DNA of 64,000 nucleotides from Gammaproteobacteria bacterium 45_16_T64 (GCA_002162955.1 MABD01000035.1:1-64000); one strand, 5' to 3'. Shown: positions 9,649 to 19,865, counted from the first letter of the stretch. A program made the numbers and translations. Notes: generated from the letters alone by a model not told the origin.

Positions 9649-10653
9649 CTAGAATAGACTCCAGCTAGTGTCGGGTTCTTTACGACTCAGCTCAGATAAT
9701 GTCACAATCTGCGCCTGCAACTTGTGAAGTTCGTCTTTTCTCTCTTGTGCTAACTGCTTCCAAATTTCACTCTGCTCCGTTTGGTCGATATCCTTACCCT
9801 TGTAAATAGACAACTCAGCCTGTAGCGCTTGAATTTCGCCGTTCAAGGTTTCTTTGGCCGCGGAGGAAAGAATCGCCATTTTCTCTAATTTGCTTTCCTG
9901 CTGCTTGATTGTTGCCTGGAATATAGCTTGCTTTTGAGCCTCTCCCTTTTTCAAACCTTCTATATCAGAAGACAAACTCGCGACCTTTACCTGCGCCAGT
10001 TGCATTTCTTCCAGTAGCCCCTCATATTTTTGGTTTTTGGCTTCAATAATAGATTCTAACGAATCCACTTCCTTTACAGCGTTATGATATTGGGTTTCAA
10101 AATTTGCAGTTTCAACACTGGTTTTTACCACCAACACTAACAAAACAAGCGCGGCAACCGCCAACATATTGCCCCAAGAAATAAAACGGCTCCAATGAGC
10201 AGAATTTTCATTGGTTACAGGCACATCATGTGCTTTAAACGTATCACGCGCCGTTTCCGGTACCGTTTCAGCTTGATGAAAGTCATTATGTTCGTATTGC
10301 TTCGTTGGCGCGATCAGCGGCAACTTATATAAACTCTTCGCAGTACTGGCGAACGAATTTGACATTGCTTTCAACGCCTCTCGTTCCGCCAAGATTATCT
10401 GCTTTAGCGTCTCCGCATTATTTTTAACATCGCTAGTTGCCTTATCCTGCATAACCGACACGACACTTGTCACAAGATTCTGTTGGCTCGCAGATAATCG
10501 GCTAAAGGTACCGTGTTTTTTCACTTGCGGATGTCGTAACATTTCATCTACGGTACTTTCACTGCTACCATCGCCTGCCAACGCATTACTTATCCATTGG
10601 TCAACATTTGATACCGCTATACCTTGTCTTAGAGAAATATCTTTAGATCCCAC
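9649..10653 (-). CDS. Single-pass membrane protein with long coiled coil, function unknown
   Basis: I prefer the GTG at 10653 (334 residues) because AAAGAGGG lies just upstream at ideal spacing; an ATG at 10722 would add 23 residues that look like non-coding translation. Residues about 1-160 are hydrophilic and Ser/Ala-rich. One strong membrane segment follows (MLAVAALVLLVLVVK, about 162-180). The rest is a heptad-rich coiled coil (LESIIEAKNQKYEGLLEEM and on) ending in polar residues, a type II-like layout. It resembles no family I can name. It converges with the solute-binding gene and diverges from the monooxygenase-like gene. Possible roles are scaffold or envelope organisation, which is speculation. 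Confidence 0.7.
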   Translation of the reverse strand: MGSKDISLRQGIAVSNVDQWISNALAGDGSSESTVDEMLRHPQVKKHGTFSRLSASQQNLVTSVVSVMQDKATSDVKNNAETLKQIILAEREALKAMSNSFASTAKSLYKLPLIAPTKQYEHNDFHQAETVPETARDTFKAHDVPVTNENSAHWSRFISWGNMLAVAALVLLVLVVKTSVETANFETQYHNAVKEVDSLESIIEAKNQKYEGLLEEMQLAQVKVASLSSDIEGLKKGEAQKQAIFQATIKQQESKLEKMAILSSAAKETLNGEIQALQAELSIYKGKDIDQTEQSEIWKQLAQERKDELHKLQAQIVTLSELSRKEPDTSWSLF

Positions 10654-10831
10654 GTCACGCCCTCTTTTTCTATCAACATAGGTAGGGGATACTACTACTG
10701 TCACAGAGGCAGTAACAGCCATGAATACGGTTTATCCAATTTATGTCGAAAAATACCTCTTCGAAAAAGTAACGAAACCCAATTAGAATATTGTTTGCAC
10801 ACATCCTCCCCCTATTAGCAGGTAAACAGCC

Positions 10832-11131
10832 ATGTACGCGGTTATTTTTAAGGCAAAAATCAATCAACTTGATGAACACTACGCCACGACGGCGAACCAC
10901 TTACGTGAAAAGGCATTACGCGATTATGGCTGCACAGACTTTACCAGCGCAACAGAAGGCGATTATGAGATTGCCATTTCTTATTGGCCGACACTACAGC
11001 ATATTCAAGACTGGAAAAATGATAGCGACCATATGTCAGCACGAGAACTCGGAAAACGGCGCTGGTACCAAGGTGTGAAGATAGAAATCATAGAGATAAA
11101 ACGCCAGTATCAATGGGGGGATTTGGAATAA
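10832..11131 (+). CDS. Antibiotic-biosynthesis-monooxygenase (ABM) fold small protein
   Basis: The 99-residue product follows the dimeric alpha/beta-barrel ABM pattern: a first strand (MYAVIFKAK), the helix with ATTANHLREKALRDYG, a strand (YEIAISYW), then LQHIQDWKNDSDHMSARELGK and a final strand. W and H residues in the IQDWKNDSDHM helix are typical. Relatives are heme- or quinol-modifying monooxygenases, but many have no known substrate. AGGTAAACAGCC precedes the ATG. The gene converges with a Fe-S protein gene, and no operon partner is seen. Confidence 0.8.
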   Translation: MYAVIFKAKINQLDEHYATTANHLREKALRDYGCTDFTSATEGDYEIAISYWPTLQHIQDWKNDSDHMSARELGKRRWYQGVKIEIIEIKRQYQWGDLE

Positions 11132-11194
11132 CACTGTCACCTATAACAATCATTGAACGAAAAAACCCCGCAACCCTATCAGAACATCAACCAC

Positions 11195-11989
11195 TCACAA
11201 TGACATGATCGTCAATCTGGACAACTCATAATGATAGTCCATCTGCTCTTTCGAATAACGATGCTGCGTGGCCACAGGGCAGGCCTCTCTTGCCAAACAG
11301 GTTTTGGCGCATTTCGACATCTCCGTTTTGCGATACGCGACACACAGATCCATTGAAAAATGTGACATTGAGATAGCGTTAGCAGGACATGCAGAAATAC
11401 AGGGTAACTCTTCACAACATTCACATTGGGATTTTTGAGATTGAAGAATAACCTCCGACGCCACAAAGGTTGATGACATCAGTACTAATCCTCGATAGGC
11501 AAACCAAGTCCCCCACTGTTGATGCATACCCAATAGAAAAGGCGTGTCTTCGTGCCACCCCAAGTAACGCCCAAATGCTTGTAGATCGACCATCCTCGGT
11601 CCGGGATAAACAAGCGTATATTGCGTATCAGTTTTTCCTAGAGAATTAGCCACCACCTCCCCCACAAACTGATCAATGGGGTCATCAACTCCCCGCAAAT
11701 GCCGCTGGGCTTGTATTACCTGCCATAGTTGTGTTCCACCATGACCCAGAATGAGTAACTGTGAGTACCGACACCGCTCTTCTTCAGAGATCCACTGAGT
11801 AAGGTTGTGGGGTAAGGCTTCTATATTCAATACCGCAGACAAATTTAACCCTTGCTGTTGAAACACAGCGCAATCCAATGAATCTGTTGTTAAATTAGTC
11901 ATAACGTTATCTATATCTATCAACTGCGGTAAAAATCGAATTGTGCTACTGTCAGCATTCCTACTCAGTATAGCGCAATCAACATTCAA
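11195..11989 (-). CDS. 4Fe-4S protein related to the QueG/cobalamin-reductase region
   Basis: The 264-residue product has a C-terminal cysteine-rich region with a ferredoxin-type set (CECCEELPCISACPANAI), then CVAYRKTEMSKCAKTCLAREACPV, enough cysteines for two clusters. The middle part (RYLGWHEDTPFLLG, GTWFAYRGLVL) recalls the corrinoid-binding half of epoxyqueuosine reductase and MMACHC-like proteins, but the protein is shorter than QueG (about 350-380 residues) and lacks its HEAT-like tail. It may be a reductive enzyme using a corrin or a flavin; the exact reaction is unknown. It is monocistronic, divergent from the PqaA-like gene. Confidence 0.7.
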   Translation of the reverse strand: MNVDCAILSRNADSSTIRFLPQLIDIDNVMTNLTTDSLDCAVFQQQGLNLSAVLNIEALPHNLTQWISEEERCRYSQLLILGHGGTQLWQVIQAQRHLRGVDDPIDQFVGEVVANSLGKTDTQYTLVYPGPRMVDLQAFGRYLGWHEDTPFLLGMHQQWGTWFAYRGLVLMSSTFVASEVILQSQKSQCECCEELPCISACPANAISMSHFSMDLCVAYRKTEMSKCAKTCLAREACPVATQHRYSKEQMDYHYELSRLTIMSL

Positions 11990-12062
11990 CTAAATTAAGT
12001 ACACCACACAACGCTATCTGAACCGCCAAAATTCTCAATTAAACCATAGGGAAATCCATACT

Positions 12063-13499
12063 ATGCCGTCCATACCATTCTTACTCTCTATACGGCGGCT
12101 ATGCCTCTTTTTGCTCTCCTCATTGCTCCCACTGTTTGCACCCAATCTTTATGGCGCCACGCTTTCAGACAATACACTTTCGGACAACCCGCTCGCAGAC
12201 TACGTGCTCGCAGACGACCCCTACTTTCAATGGAAGATCATTGAGCAAATACCATTTAATCATGGGATTGAGTATCGGATCTCAATGACATCGCAACGAT
12301 GGCAACCCGAATCCACGCCACAACACCCTGTTTGGCGCCACGATTTATCACTGTACGTACCCAATAAGCGTACACAACAAACCGCGCTACTTTTTATCAC
12401 CGGTAAAAATAATAACTCCGTAATAAAAAGCAGCCAGTACTTCTCCTCTTTGGCAACCCATACACAATCCATTACAGCGCAACTATTCCAAGTACCCAAC
12501 CAACCCACAATATTTAAAGAAGACGCAGAACAACACGTAAGGTACGAAGATTCCATTGTCGCTTATAGCTGGGCACAAGCGCTAGAGAATGGTGATCCTA
12601 CCAACATCGTATTATTTCCAATGGTTAAAAGTGCCTACCAGGCGATGAATAGCATAGCTGAAGTCGCCAAGCACCTCGACGCTTCGTCAACCGCCATTAA
12701 TCAATTTGTACTTTCTGGTGCATCAAAACGGGGTTGGACCACCTGGCTAACGGCGGCAATAGATCCTCGTGTTGTCGGCATTGTTCCTTTGGTCATCGAT
12801 GTGTTAAATATCCAACCATCAATGGCTCATCACAAACAGGCTTATCAACAATATTCATCTGCCATTCAAGATTACGTAAGGGAAGGCATTATGTCTGCAT
12901 TAGAAAAGGGGACCGCAGACGATACCGCCAAAATGATTGATCCGTTGAGCTATAAAAATACGCTCGCTATGCCTAAATTCATAGTTAATGCGAGTGGTGA
13001 TCAATTTTTTCTACCTGATTCATCTCAGTTTTATTTGGAGCAATTATTAGGAGATAATTATTTCCGTATAATCCCCAATACCGATCATAGTTTGAATGCA
13101 ACCGCCTACAATAGCTTAACGCACTTCTACGTTTCCACTCTATCCAAAACGCCTTTACCTAGCGTTAAAGGAACCATAGAACAAATGCCGGATATTCCCA
13201 CCATGCTCACACTAACACTCAGTGAAAAACCCAGCTCTATTACGCTGTGGCATGCCACAAACACACAATCACGTGATTTTCGGGTAGAGAGTATCGGAGA
13301 AGCATGGAAAGCTACCCCATGGAATAATCCACCGAAAGCACACTCAGAAAATACTGGCTATCGTTACGAAATCCCTATCGATAAGAATATATCAACCAGC
13401 GGTTGGCACGCTATTTTTGCAGAAGTCACATTCACCTCATCACAGCTACCCGACACACCCCTGACTCTCACCACTCAAGTCAGGGTGTTACATCAATGA
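12063..13499 (+). CDS. PhoPQ-activated pathogenicity-related (PqaA-like) alpha/beta hydrolase, exported
   Basis: The 478-residue protein has an N-terminal hydrophobic signal (LCLFLLSSLLPLFAP, cleavage near YGA). Just after it is a small repeated stretch (LSDN, LSDN, LADY, LADD). The body matches the PhoPQ_related family: the DLSLYVPN strand, FITGKNN, GASKRGWTTWL containing the likely nucleophile serine, and VGIVPLVIDVLN. A C-terminal beta domain (residues about 360-478) completes the usual length. It is a predicted periplasmic hydrolase/peptidase. The stop lies one base from the end of the convergent AIM24 gene. The family name comes from Salmonella regulation; no PhoP box is visible here. 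Confidence 0.85.
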   Translation: MPSIPFLLSIRRLCLFLLSSLLPLFAPNLYGATLSDNTLSDNPLADYVLADDPYFQWKIIEQIPFNHGIEYRISMTSQRWQPESTPQHPVWRHDLSLYVPNKRTQQTALLFITGKNNNSVIKSSQYFSSLATHTQSITAQLFQVPNQPTIFKEDAEQHVRYEDSIVAYSWAQALENGDPTNIVLFPMVKSAYQAMNSIAEVAKHLDASSTAINQFVLSGASKRGWTTWLTAAIDPRVVGIVPLVIDVLNIQPSMAHHKQAYQQYSSAIQDYVREGIMSALEKGTADDTAKMIDPLSYKNTLAMPKFIVNASGDQFFLPDSSQFYLEQLLGDNYFRIIPNTDHSLNATAYNSLTHFYVSTLSKTPLPSVKGTIEQMPDIPTMLTLTLSEKPSSITLWHATNTQSRDFRVESIGEAWKATPWNNPPKAHSENTGYRYEIPIDKNISTSGWHAIFAEVTFTSSQLPDTPLTLTTQVRVLHQ

Positions 13500-13500
13500 T

Positions 13501-14523
13501 CTAGCTGTTATTGGTTTTTACCGGTCTAAACCAGTGGGCCCAGCCCACTAACGCATCAACACCACGGGTTTGAATCCACACTTTACCTTGGCCACTAAAG
13601 CGACATACAAAACCTTCACCGGAGAAGAATAACGACTTATAGCCTCCAACTTTGGTAATTTTATAATCCAAACCTTCGGTAAAACCAACAATATTTCCCG
13701 TGTCAACAACGTAGTCCTCAGTGACATCAATTTCGATTATTGCACCGTAAGTGTTAAACCATAGATCACCAACGCCACTACACCGAATAAGAAACAAGCT
13801 TTCACCAGAAAAGAAACCTTTGGTTAACCCCTGCCACTTGGTTTCTACAATAACATCCTCAGAACAAGCAACAAACGCAGAGTTCTGCAAGAAAATGGTC
13901 TGATTGTCCAAATACTGATGGCTTAGATCCCCAGGCGCTCCTGGTGCAATACCAATTTCTCCTGAGCCACCTTCTGCCGTAAATTCATTAATAAATAATG
14001 ATTCACCAGTCATCATACGGCCGATACCACCTTTAAACTTGGTTTTCATATTCAGGTTGGTATCCATCGTCGCCATCGCGGAGGCTTCAACTTTGATGGT
14101 TTTATCTGCCGGTAATTGCACAGTAACAAAACCATAATCAGGGTCACCTTCTATGGTAAATTCAAAGCCCTTAAACTCGTCTTCTTGCATTGGCGTTGCT
14201 GCTAAAGCATCAGGTTCGGAGGTGTTATTCTGTACGCTCACGTCGGGCTCAGCAGAATACACAGATGCCTGAGTTGCCGCTAGATCTTCCGCTCGACTCG
14301 AGGCAATAGCAATACACTCAACCCCAATGCCAATAAGTGCTTCTTTAAATTTATCTGCCGTCTCTAAATCGACATTTTTCTTAATAGCGATCGGCGCTTT
14401 TTCAAACGTTTTCTCTGCCTGCGCAGGCGAGATAGAAAACAGCTTTGCAAACGCTGCAATGGCTTCATCCCTCTGCTGATACTCACTAATCTCACCAGTA
14501 ATATTAACTGTATAGGTTTCCAT
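13501..14523 (-). CDS. AIM24/TIGR00266 family protein with N-terminal L7/L12-like domain
   Basis: The product has 340 residues. Residues about 17-75 resemble the ribosomal L7/L12 C-terminal fold (AEKTFEKAPIAIKKNVD then ADKFKEALIGIGVECI), a domain found as a regulator or protein-binding module. After a linker, residues about 115-335 form an AIM24 beta domain: MATMDTNLNMKTKF, GESLFINEF, AFVACSEDV, FSGESLFLIRCSG, GAIIEIDV, GEGFVCRFSG. It is the last and longest of three AIM24 paralogues behind an M48 protease. The family's mitochondrial relative takes part in inner-membrane organisation; the bacterial function is unknown. Confidence 0.85.
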   Translation of the reverse strand: METYTVNITGEISEYQQRDEAIAAFAKLFSISPAQAEKTFEKAPIAIKKNVDLETADKFKEALIGIGVECIAIASSRAEDLAATQASVYSAEPDVSVQNNTSEPDALAATPMQEDEFKGFEFTIEGDPDYGFVTVQLPADKTIKVEASAMATMDTNLNMKTKFKGGIGRMMTGESLFINEFTAEGGSGEIGIAPGAPGDLSHQYLDNQTIFLQNSAFVACSEDVIVETKWQGLTKGFFSGESLFLIRCSGVGDLWFNTYGAIIEIDVTEDYVVDTGNIVGFTEGLDYKITKVGGYKSLFFSGEGFVCRFSGQGKVWIQTRGVDALVGWAHWFRPVKTNNS

Positions 14524-14533
14524 GAATTATTCC

Positions 14534-15217
14534 TTAGGCTCGTCTTTCGCGTAAGCTGCTAGCCATAGCGTTGCCAAAACTGCGTGGATTATGTGACTGA
14601 CACCAAACCGTTCCTTTTCCGGAGAATTTACACACCATACCCTCTCCGCCCAAAATAGATTGAATCCAACTCGACCCAGCTTTGGTAATGGAAAAATCTA
14701 GCGTTTCATTAAACGCAACGATATGTCCACTATCGACGATATATTCACCATCCACTTCTACTGGGTAAATGGCGCCAAATGAACTCACAATAACTTTCCC
14801 TGAGCCTTTCAAATTTACCCAAAATACACTTTCACCGGAAAATATGGATTTAAACCCTTGCCACCCCATGTCTACATCAATGGTATCTTCACAGGCAAGA
14901 AACGAACTCCCCTGAACAATAAGATTCTCATTATCCAGATCCATCGCAAACATATCACCCGATAGCGCAGTACCCAACCATACTTCACCGCCACCATTAA
15001 GTGGTTCGAAATGGTTTAAGAATAATGATTCGCCCGCAAGTTTTCGCTTTAGCGCTTTTAGCACTCCAGCACTTCCCTTCTTATGGGTCGTCGTTGTTAT
15101 ATCCATATTGCCACTCATGGCAATCATCGCGCCAGACTCCGCGGTACAGGTTTCACCTTGAGCTAAGGTCACTTTAGCGGCTGTATTTCCTGGCTGATGA
15201 ACAAATTCAATTTGCAT
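14534..15217 (-). CDS. AIM24/TIGR00266 family protein, second paralogue
   Basis: This 227-residue single AIM24 beta domain has the same landmarks as its neighbours: ESGAMIAMSGNMDITT, GESLFLNHFEP, SSFLACEDTI, FSGESVFWVNLKG, GAIYPVEVDGEYIVDSG, GEGMVCKFSG. It has no signal peptide and no membrane helix. It lies 10 bp from the next paralogue and 36 bp from the previous one, so all belong to one transcript. Its sequence differs considerably from the other two, so the triplication is old or the three are specialised. Possibly they assemble as a hetero-oligomer (inference). Confidence 0.87.
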   Translation of the reverse strand: MQIEFVHQPGNTAAKVTLAQGETCTAESGAMIAMSGNMDITTTTHKKGSAGVLKALKRKLAGESLFLNHFEPLNGGGEVWLGTALSGDMFAMDLDNENLIVQGSSFLACEDTIDVDMGWQGFKSIFSGESVFWVNLKGSGKVIVSSFGAIYPVEVDGEYIVDSGHIVAFNETLDFSITKAGSSWIQSILGGEGMVCKFSGKGTVWCQSHNPRSFGNAMASSLRERRA

Positions 15218-15253
15218 ACTCGATTCCTTTTACATTTGCGCGTTTGACAACGC

Positions 15254-15919
15254 TTACCAGAAAAATTTAGGGTTTATCCAACCTGCTAATCCAGAAATAC
15301 TACGGCTTTGGATTACCACCTTGCCCTTGCCTTCGACGCGAGTCACTAAGCCTTCACCCCCAAAGAAACTGGAAAAAATACCCCCCGCCAATTGCAACTT
15401 CAGTTTTACTGTAGGTTCATAGGCGACAAGATGGCTTGTATCAATAATATATTCACCATCAATTTCTTTTTCTATCAACGCTCCATAAGCGCCATACCAT
15501 ACTTGCCCCTCACCACTGACAACCATCCTAAATAACCCTTCACGAGCAATAAGAGAGGTAAAACCTGCCCATGCAAGGCCTACCTTTACGCCTTCGCTAC
15601 AGGCAAGAAATGCACCAGGCTGGAGATAGAGCATATCACCGGTCATTTCGACACATTTAATTTCACCTGGCGTTGGCTGCACAACAGTTAACGCTCGAGG
15701 ACCATCAGTATTATTGGAAAATTGACTAATAAATAACGTTTCTCCTCCGAGGAATTTTCGCAATATTCCTTTAACGAAGCCTCCATTTAACTGAGCGGTG
15801 AGATCTAAATCCGCCGCCATGCTCGACATAGCATCGGATTCTGTTGTAATCGTTTCACCAGGAGCCAATTCAATATCGACATATGAAAAAGCTTTACCGC
15901 CTTTTATTTCAGTTTTCAT
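15254..15919 (-). CDS. AIM24/TIGR00266 family protein, first paralogue
   Basis: I take the ATG at 15919 (221 residues), preceded by GAGG at good spacing; the open frame runs 13 codons further upstream into the protease gene without a better start. It overlaps the protease 3' end by 11 bases, so the two are coupled. AIM24 landmarks are ESDAMSSMAADLDL, GETLFISQFS, AFLACSEGV, LIAREGLFRMVVSG, GALIEKEIDGEYIIDTS and GEGLVTRVEG. Coupling to the membrane M48 protease suggests joint work at the inner membrane. Confidence 0.87.
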   Translation of the reverse strand: MKTEIKGGKAFSYVDIELAPGETITTESDAMSSMAADLDLTAQLNGGFVKGILRKFLGGETLFISQFSNNTDGPRALTVVQPTPGEIKCVEMTGDMLYLQPGAFLACSEGVKVGLAWAGFTSLIAREGLFRMVVSGEGQVWYGAYGALIEKEIDGEYIIDTSHLVAYEPTVKLKLQLAGGIFSSFFGGEGLVTRVEGKGKVVIQSRSISGLAGWINPKFFW

Positions 15920-17108
15920 CTGTTGCGTCCTCGCTACCTTTATTATTCGAAACCACAAATAACTTCACTGCATCTTTTAGCGCATTAAAATTATCATCTA
16001 CATTAATATGTGGACCGTCATTGCCCTCTGCAAGTGCCAAAATATAGGCTATTCGTTCTTCCGTCGCAGGGTGTGTACTCAACAACCCTTCAGTTGCCGT
16101 CAGAATATCCCGTGCAGTATCATCTTCTACTTTCGCTAGCTGCTCTTCGCGCTCAGCAATCAACTTTTCAAAGAAACTCGCCAATCCTCTAGGATCGATA
16201 TTAGCTTTTACCAGTAACTCGTAACCTTTACTATCGGCTTCTCGCTCAAAATCCCGCGAAAATTGCTGATGTAACAATAAAGGTGCCGCATCAGCAACCA
16301 TCGCTAATAATCCGGTCATATCGCCCACAATAAGATCTATGGTTAAATAGACGCTAGCAGCACTAATAATATTCCGAATACTGTGTTGCTCCGTCACATG
16401 TGCTAGCTCATGGGATAACACCCCAAGCACCTCTTCTGCTGAATCCGCAGCCAATATCAAGCCAGAATTAATCACCACAAATCCACCGGGTAGTGCAAAT
16501 GCGTTGATCGCAGGGTCATCCACGATTGCGAGTGTAGCCTCAAAACGAGGATCTTCCAATGCAGACAATAGCGGCTTCGCTACCGGCATTAGCATTTCAT
16601 CGACCTGCTCTTTTTCCATAAAGCGCTCACCCAGTTGATATTGGGCATACACCGTCTCACCCAAGCTATGCTCCCATTCTTCTGGTACTTGTTCTGCCGC
16701 AAGCGCTGTCCAAACATCCATTGACATCACAAAGCCTAGAGGCAGCAATATCACCACTGCCACCACAGACAGCATTAGACTGTGATTAAACCAGCGAGTA
16801 CGTTTTGCTTTTTTGATTTGCGCTGCCACACTCGCATTATTCGCTAGGTATTGATTCTGCAATATTGTTCGATCACTGGTATAAAATGACCAATTCGGTT
16901 GACTACCATGCTTAATAAACACCAATCGATCACTCGCACCTCCTAGGGAAAATTCTGTGCCCTCTAGCGAAAAAGACACATCACTGCCGGTGCATTGAAA
17001 ACGAACCACACCCTGAGTCACCGTTATCTCTCCTGACGCTTTACCTTTAGGTAAACCTTCATTAAATCCATGCCCCTGATATTTCGATTCACCACCCACC
17101 AACGCCAT
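15909..17108 (-). CDS. Membrane M48-family zinc metalloprotease
   Basis: The 399-residue protein has a small N-terminal beta-rich cytosolic part (about 1-95), one clear membrane segment (about 110-130, LMLSVVAVVILLPLGFV) and a catalytic domain. That domain has the HELAH zinc motif near residue 232, and a downstream glutamate region (FEREADSKGYELL) supplies the third ligand. The family motif near STHPATEERI follows. The short N-terminal domain is not seen in HtpX or BepA, so it is a distinct M48 subgroup. GGAGC lies upstream of the ATG. It is the first gene of the operon with three AIM24 proteins. Substrate unknown; quality control of membrane proteins is plausible. Confidence 0.9.
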   Translation of the reverse strand: MALVGGESKYQGHGFNEGLPKGKASGEITVTQGVVRFQCTGSDVSFSLEGTEFSLGGASDRLVFIKHGSQPNWSFYTSDRTILQNQYLANNASVAAQIKKAKRTRWFNHSLMLSVVAVVILLPLGFVMSMDVWTALAAEQVPEEWEHSLGETVYAQYQLGERFMEKEQVDEMLMPVAKPLLSALEDPRFEATLAIVDDPAINAFALPGGFVVINSGLILAADSAEEVLGVLSHELAHVTEQHSIRNIISAASVYLTIDLIVGDMTGLLAMVADAAPLLLHQQFSRDFEREADSKGYELLVKANIDPRGLASFFEKLIAEREEQLAKVEDDTARDILTATEGLLSTHPATEERIAYILALAEGNDGPHINVDDNFNALKDAVKLFVVSNNKGSEDATDEN

Positions 17109-17208
17109 AACTTTGCTCCAATGCTTCCTAAATAATCCTATTGGCTCTTACATACCACATAGCATATCGATAATGCTTTAGGGTAACATACGGTATTTTC
17201 TAAGATAA

Positions 17209-17715
<507 letters not shown>

Positions 17716-17743
17716 CCTTATTCACCTGCCTTCAATCACATCA

Positions 17744-17773
17744 ACCTAAGCTTTTCAGTGGAAAAGCTTAGGT
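17744..17773. terminator. 13-bp perfect hairpin after coaD
   Basis: ACCTAAGCTTTTC (17744-17756) and its exact complement (17761-17773) enclose a four-base loop AGTG. This is a very stable stem for RNA from either strand. It lacks a U-tract, so it may be a terminator, an mRNA-stabilising stem or an element that insulates yfhL. Confidence 0.55.
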
Positions 17774-17797
17774 ATACTGGTAAAATACGGCGCCTAA

Positions 17798-18076
<279 letters not shown>

Positions 18077-18146
18077 CTGACTTTTTATCCTTATCTACTC
18101 ACGTTATTATCCCTATCTGATTTCGTTAACTATAGGGATGATCACC

Positions 18147-19865
18147 ATGGGTTTCCGCGTTACTGTTTCCACTCTTAGTACACTACTCCTGCTCAGCACC
18201 ATTGGCCTGTTGAGTGGCTGCCAACAAACGCCCTCACAATCGACTTCTGCCCACGAATACCCCGCTCAAGCGGCTATTGCCAGCGCCCACCCGCTCGCCA
18301 CCCAAGCAGGTATGGATATTTTAGCCAAAGGCGGTAATGCCTTTGACGCTGCCATCGCCGTGGCTGCGGTGCTCGGTGTAGTAGAACCCTATAGCGCAGG
18401 TATCGGTGGAGGCGGCTTCTGGCTATTACACCGCGCCAGTGACGGTAAAGAAGTGATGCTCGATGCCAGAGAGAAAGCGCCCTTGGCTGCCACCAGGGAC
18501 ATGTATCTTGACGCACAGGGTAAAGTAGATCGCAACCTGGCGATTAATAGCCCATTAAGCAGTGGTATTCCGGGTCAGCCCGCTGCCTTTGCGTATCTTG
18601 CAGACCATTATGGCCAATTACCGCTTCAGGATAATTTGCAAGACGCTATCACCCATGCGAATGAAGGCTTCCAAATCGACAAGGTATACTTAACACTAGC
18701 GGCCATGCGTAAAAAAGTGCTGTCTCGTTTCGACACTAGCCGTGCGACGTTTCTACCTGATGATTTAAACCCTATCTCCGTGATCAAACAGCCTGACCTT
18801 GGCAACACCCTGCAAACATTGGCAAACCAAGGAAAAGCCGGATTTTATCAAGGCCCATTAGCAGAGAAAATGGTAAACGGTGTGAGGGCGGCAGGCGGAA
18901 TATGGCACCTCAACGACCTGAATCAGTATCAGGTTATAGAACGAGCCCCCATTTCATTTCGCTACAATAATGTCAAAATCACCTCCGCCCCACCTCCGTC
19001 ATCCGGTGGCATTGCACTTGCAGAGATGTTCAATATGCTTGAAGCAATGGAATACAATACACTGGACCCTCTCACCAAGCGCCACGTTCTCGTTGAAGTG
19101 ATGCGAAGAGCCTATCGTGATAGAGCAGAGCATCTTGGTGATAGTGACTTCTACCCCGTGCCGATCAATAAGCTATCCGACCCTCTTCATGCTCAATCAT
19201 TGGCTGAATCGATCAATCTATTAAAAGCCACCCCTAGTTCCGACCTTGGCACCACTTATGATAGCCACAGTGGTACCCATACAACCCATTTGTCAGTCAT
19301 TGATAAGGAAGGGAACTACGTCGCAGCAACCCTTTCTATTAACCTGCCTTTCGGCTCTGGGTTCACCATTCCTGGCACAGGCGTATTGCTCAACAATGAA
19401 ATGGATGATTTTTCCTCACTCCCTGGATCACCTAATGCATACGGCCTCGTCGGGTCAGAAGCCAATGCGATCGAACCGGGAAAGCGCCCACTATCAAGCA
19501 TGACACCCACATTTGCTGAGTTTAGTAACGCAGATGGCAATCAGGTCGCCGTACTTGGCACTCCAGGCGGAAGCCGCATCATTACCATGGTCTTGTTGGG
19601 GCTACTAGAAGCCATCGAAGGTAAACCACCAGCTGACTGGGTAGCAAAGGACCGCCTCCACCATCAATACCTACCCGATGTCATACAGTTAGAACCCAAT
19701 ACGCTGTCTGCGTTTGAGCGTTCACATTTAGAAGGCCTTGGTCATACCCTCAAACCTGTCGGTCGCACCTACGGGAATATGCAGGCAATACTGTGGAATC
19801 AAGACACCGGAAAGGTGAAAGCAGCATCCGACCCTCGAGGGGTTGGATCCGCACAGGTCAAATAA
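18147..19865 (+). CDS. ggt: Gamma-glutamyltransferase (lipoprotein-type signal)
   Basis: I choose ATG 18147 (572 residues) because AGGGATGATCACC gives a proper ribosome site; ATG 18138 is three codons earlier but too close to the same site. The N-terminus is a lipobox signal (LLLLSTIGLLSGC), so the enzyme is probably anchored to a membrane facing the periplasm. Ggt motifs: GGNAFDAAIAVA, GIGGGGFWLLH, DAREKAP, and THTTHLSVID, where a threonine is the nucleophile that forms after autocleavage; then PGGSRIITMV. It transfers or hydrolyses gamma-glutamyl groups of glutathione. It ends at a strong terminator. Length is typical. Confidence 0.93.
   Translation: MGFRVTVSTLSTLLLLSTIGLLSGCQQTPSQSTSAHEYPAQAAIASAHPLATQAGMDILAKGGNAFDAAIAVAAVLGVVEPYSAGIGGGGFWLLHRASDGKEVMLDAREKAPLAATRDMYLDAQGKVDRNLAINSPLSSGIPGQPAAFAYLADHYGQLPLQDNLQDAITHANEGFQIDKVYLTLAAMRKKVLSRFDTSRATFLPDDLNPISVIKQPDLGNTLQTLANQGKAGFYQGPLAEKMVNGVRAAGGIWHLNDLNQYQVIERAPISFRYNNVKITSAPPPSSGGIALAEMFNMLEAMEYNTLDPLTKRHVLVEVMRRAYRDRAEHLGDSDFYPVPINKLSDPLHAQSLAESINLLKATPSSDLGTTYDSHSGTHTTHLSVIDKEGNYVAATLSINLPFGSGFTIPGTGVLLNNEMDDFSSLPGSPNAYGLVGSEANAIEPGKRPLSSMTPTFAEFSNADGNQVAVLGTPGGSRIITMVLLGLLEAIEGKPPADWVAKDRLHHQYLPDVIQLEPNTLSAFERSHLEGLGHTLKPVGRTYGNMQAILWNQDTGKVKAASDPRGVGSAQVK

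Noticed and set aside
12160-12220. Short direct repeats near the start of the PqaA-like gene
   Set aside because: They encode the LSDN/LADx stretch after the signal peptide; in frame and part of the gene, not a mobile element.
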